Shown here piece after piece: positions 61,670 through 64,000 of a DNA stretch of 64,000 bases (position 1 is the first letter of the stretch; the number at the start of each line of letters is the position of its first letter). Below the pieces are notes generated by a model. The model was not told the DNA's origin and did not search any database. It worked only from the letters and a program-made list of their open reading frames with translations. The DNA is from Diatrype stigma (lineage: Eukaryota; Ascomycota; Sordariomycetes; Xylariales; Diatrypaceae). The stretch lies in assembly GCA_022225965.2 (NCBI GenBank), contig JAKJXP020000017.1, positions 496,001 to 560,000 on the forward strand, given 5' to 3'. Position numbers and translations under genes: made by a program.

Positions 61670-63143
61670 AGAGCGGCGAGCCAGAGCGGGTGGTGGTGTA
61701 ATACATCATGCATCCATGCATACATGTATGTAGGGAGCTTTGTGTTGCTTCTCTGCTCTTTGCCTGCGTTTCGGACTACGAATTCCACGAATGCCCGTTG
61801 CACGCAGCTGAAACATCAGGCTCGAGCTGAGCGCTCCTATCGTGCAATATCGAGCTGTGGCTGGCCGTGATGCTAGGGAGTTCTAACAGCATGCATATAC
61901 TTGAGATGCCAAAAATTCGTTCGAACCACCCTAGGAGGACTGTAAGCACTTCGAGACAATGGTTGCTAGTATGTAGCCGGATCTTGCTGGGTGCCAATCT
62001 CAATGCCGGGAAAGAAGCGTTCATATGAACGGACCTTAGACAGATACAAAGCGAATTTGCTACGCTGGGGTCTTCACCCTTGACCTCGTTTTTAGCCGAA
62101 GGTTATACAGACAACCAGTCCAACAATGCGATAGGGCGTATAGTTACGATGCCCCTGCGCCTCGAGTGAAATGATCTGTGGCTGATATGGCCCCTTAGCG
62201 TCTACGTACAAATACGTGACTCGGATAGCAGTGTATAGAAACGAAGCATTGAGGCGGCAGAGTCTGGCTCCTAGTTTGAATACACCATCTAGTCCACTTC
62301 CTCCAGCAGGTATTCACCTCCACATGCTTGCGTACTACAATGGTTTACCTTTGCTGGTTCTGCAACTGGGAATGGGGGAATGCGACTCGAGGTAACCAGG
62401 TCATAAGTCCGCTAAGTCCGAATTAAGTCACGTGCACGGAGAAGCTGGTAGGTGGGTAGGTACCTAGGTAGGCACACCATGTGACGTGCCTCCGAGTCTC
62501 CGACCGCTGCGGCTGCGGTGTCCTTTCGATGTTGCCCGCCAGCTCACGCCAGCTCCCGCCAGCTCCCGACAGCTTCCACGAGCTAACTGTGTTCAGGTTA
62601 GCTTTCCTGCTTAGTTAAGTACTGCTTGACTGCTTACCTAGTTAAGTTCTGGTTAGTGGATCACATCACCACCTGCCCACCTGCCCACCTGCCCGCCCAC
62701 TATCCACTATCCACTATCAGTTTTGTGAGGCGAATCAGATTTGCAAGGCCAAGGTGAGGTCAACGTCAGTCCGGTCGCTACCTGCCAGCCAGCCTACACC
62801 CTCCGTCCCTAAACCCTACACCCTACAGCCTGCACCCTGCGAACGCCCTGCGAATACTCCCAGCCCAGAGAACGAGCCGGTACCGTCCCCGTCCCCGTCC
62901 CTCGTCCCCCGTCCCCGTTCCCATCCCGCCCCCCTCCATGTCCATACGTGCTTTTGCCTAAGCTTGCTCTCATACATTCTCAACAGGACCAGTGACCAGT
63001 AACCGTCGACAACCATTGACTGCTGTCTGGTGTTCGTCTTCATGAGATAGCATACAGCTTTCAGGCACTCCCCCGACCCTCCTCTAACCCCCCTTCCCGC
63101 CTCTTCCGGACCACCGGATAGGGAGGCTCTCGACTCGCCCGAC
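61670..63143. other. Intergenic region before the last gene
   Basis: No gene supported. It contains a palindromic TACCTAGGTA (62461-62470), CCAGCTC tandem units (about 62538-62582), CCACCTGCC and CCACTAT repeats (62670-62718), and a CCCTAAACCCTACACCCTAC patch (62808-62827) about 320 bp upstream of the next ATG. Confidence 0.6.
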
Positions 63144-64000
63144 ATGTCAAGTTTAATTCGGCGGTCGACGAGTCTCGCGCGAGTCGCCAGTCACTCGCTC
63201 ACCGCATACAATCGCTCTACCTTGGTGCTACGCACCTCGACACCAAGAACCCTCCGCGCATCTTCTTCCGCCTGGGCCAGTGCTGTCCGGAGGCCACGAT
63301 ACTACTCTACAAACAACGATAAGCCAAAGCGCGACCCTGGCGATGGCGACAAGGATGGTAAGAAGAGCGGAAATCCTCCCCCCAAGCCCGGTGGCTCCGC
63401 ACCGCATACGAAGAATAGCGCATCTCCTGGTCCCACGGACGGCAAAGCACCCGGAGCAGCTGAGGACAAACCGGCGCTACCTCCAGGATGGGTCCACCTT
63501 GGTGACAAGGACTACGAAAGGATGGAGAAGATAATCGAAACCATGCCCTTCTCGGGGAAGCAGGAGAAACACCTTGTCGGGTCAATTCGGAGGCTAGGCG
63601 TTCCCAAGGAGCTCTATGATATATTACAAAAGCAGCAGACAACGGGACTCGGTTTTTCTGATACTGCCAAAATAATCAAAGGGATCAATACCTTAGCAAA
63701 ACGAATAGCAGCACAGGAGGCTCAGGATATGGTAGCAAACAACCAAGCAAAGGCTCAGAACAACGATCCGTCAAAACCGTCCAAAAGCTACGAGGATTCC
63801 AAACTAAGTCCAAAACAAGGCCAGAAAGAGGATCAGAGAGAGGGCCAGAGAGAGGGCCAGGGAGAGGGCCAGGGAGAGAACCAGAAAGGGTATCAGAAAG
63901 ATTTTCGGTTCCAGTTCGGCCAAAACCCTCAGGGCCAAAAAAAGGGGGCCCCGAACCCAGCTCCGGTCAGTCCACGGACTGACTGGATCACAACAGTCAT
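63144..64000 (+). CDS. Mitochondrially targeted protein, N-terminal 285 residues; possibly m-AAA protease subunit (Yta12/Afg3-like)
   Basis: The frame opens at ATG 63144 and runs to the window end without a stop, so the 3' part is missing. The first 55 or so residues lack acidic residues, are rich in Arg/Ser/Ala, and end RRPRYYSTNN, a typical matrix-targeting presequence with an R-x-Y-S cleavage context. Then come a Lys/Gly/Pro-rich linker, a folded-looking helical segment (ALPPGWVHLGDKDYERMEKI to IAAQEAQDM) and a hydrophilic Gln/Glu/Gly repeat (EGQ units at about 63830-63880). The order presequence, linker, PPG..L....YE helical segment, charged spacer is what I recall of fungal Yta12/Afg3 proteins before their first membrane span. 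The AAA and protease domains lie outside the window, so this remains tentative; the mitochondrial location is firmer. Confidence 0.6.
   Translation, partial: MSSLIRRSTSLARVASHSLTAYNRSTLVLRTSTPRTLRASSSAWASAVRRPRYYSTNNDKPKRDPGDGDKDGKKSGNPPPKPGGSAPHTKNSASPGPTDGKAPGAAEDKPALPPGWVHLGDKDYERMEKIIETMPFSGKQEKHLVGSIRRLGVPKELYDILQKQQTTGLGFSDTAKIIKGINTLAKRIAAQEAQDMVANNQAKAQNNDPSKPSKSYEDSKLSPKQGQKEDQREGQREGQGEGQGENQKGYQKDFRFQFGQNPQGQKKGAPNPAPVSPRTDWITTV

Overview
The window reads as nuclear DNA of a filamentous ascomycete, probably Sordariomycetes. Genes carry short 52-170 nt spliceosomal introns with GT donors, AG acceptors and CTAAC/CTGAC-type branch sites. The proteins belong to fungal families: Htf1-type homeodomain, VIB-1/XprG NDT80-like factor, Far11/HAM-2/PRO22 STRIPAK subunit, DUF2011, and a CWH8-type dolichyl diphosphatase. 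The DNA between genes is rich in TAGG/CTAC microsatellites. Genus cannot be fixed from the sequence alone. I see no bacterial, organellar or viral sequence and no CRISPR array, rRNA or convincing tRNA.

Layout. 1-1851 (+): 3' part of an uncharacterised Cys-rich fungal protein gene, cut by the window edge. 3220-5491 (+): Bor1-type borate/anion transporter, four exons. 5492-12829: gene-free, with an assembly scar at 9440-9655 (105-nt G run, NNN, duplicated 42-mer, C run). 12830-15196 (-): homeobox transcription factor, four exons. 15197-29747: 14.5 kb without a convincing gene, with one possible gene relic near 25.7-26.0 kb. 29748-33426 (-): seven-exon STRIPAK gene. 34156-35071 (-): DUF2011 protein, two exons. 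36672-36889: TA-flanked MITE with 60-bp terminal inverted repeats, followed by a possible gene relic ending at 37309. 37566-38688 (+): HSL-type alpha/beta hydrolase with an altered active site, two exons. 40589-43101 (-): VIB-1-like transcription factor, three exons. 43102-57678: a second 14.6 kb desert made mostly of simple repeats. 57679-59829 (-): RWD-RING-IBR-RING E3 ligase, divergent from 60878-61669 (+), the dolichyl diphosphatase. 63144 to the window end (+): 5' part of a mitochondrially targeted protein, tentatively an m-AAA protease subunit.

There is no operon-like pathway cluster. Three genes concern development and cell identity: Htf1 (conidiation), HAM-2/PRO22 (hyphal fusion) and VIB-1 (heterokaryon incompatibility and secreted enzymes). 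The two transcription-factor genes each have about 14.5 kb of gene-free DNA on their 5' side. The rest are housekeeping functions: borate export, ubiquitin ligation, dolichol recycling and mitochondrial quality control. Splice models below were built by eye from frame, junction motifs and family continuity. No RNA evidence or database search was available.
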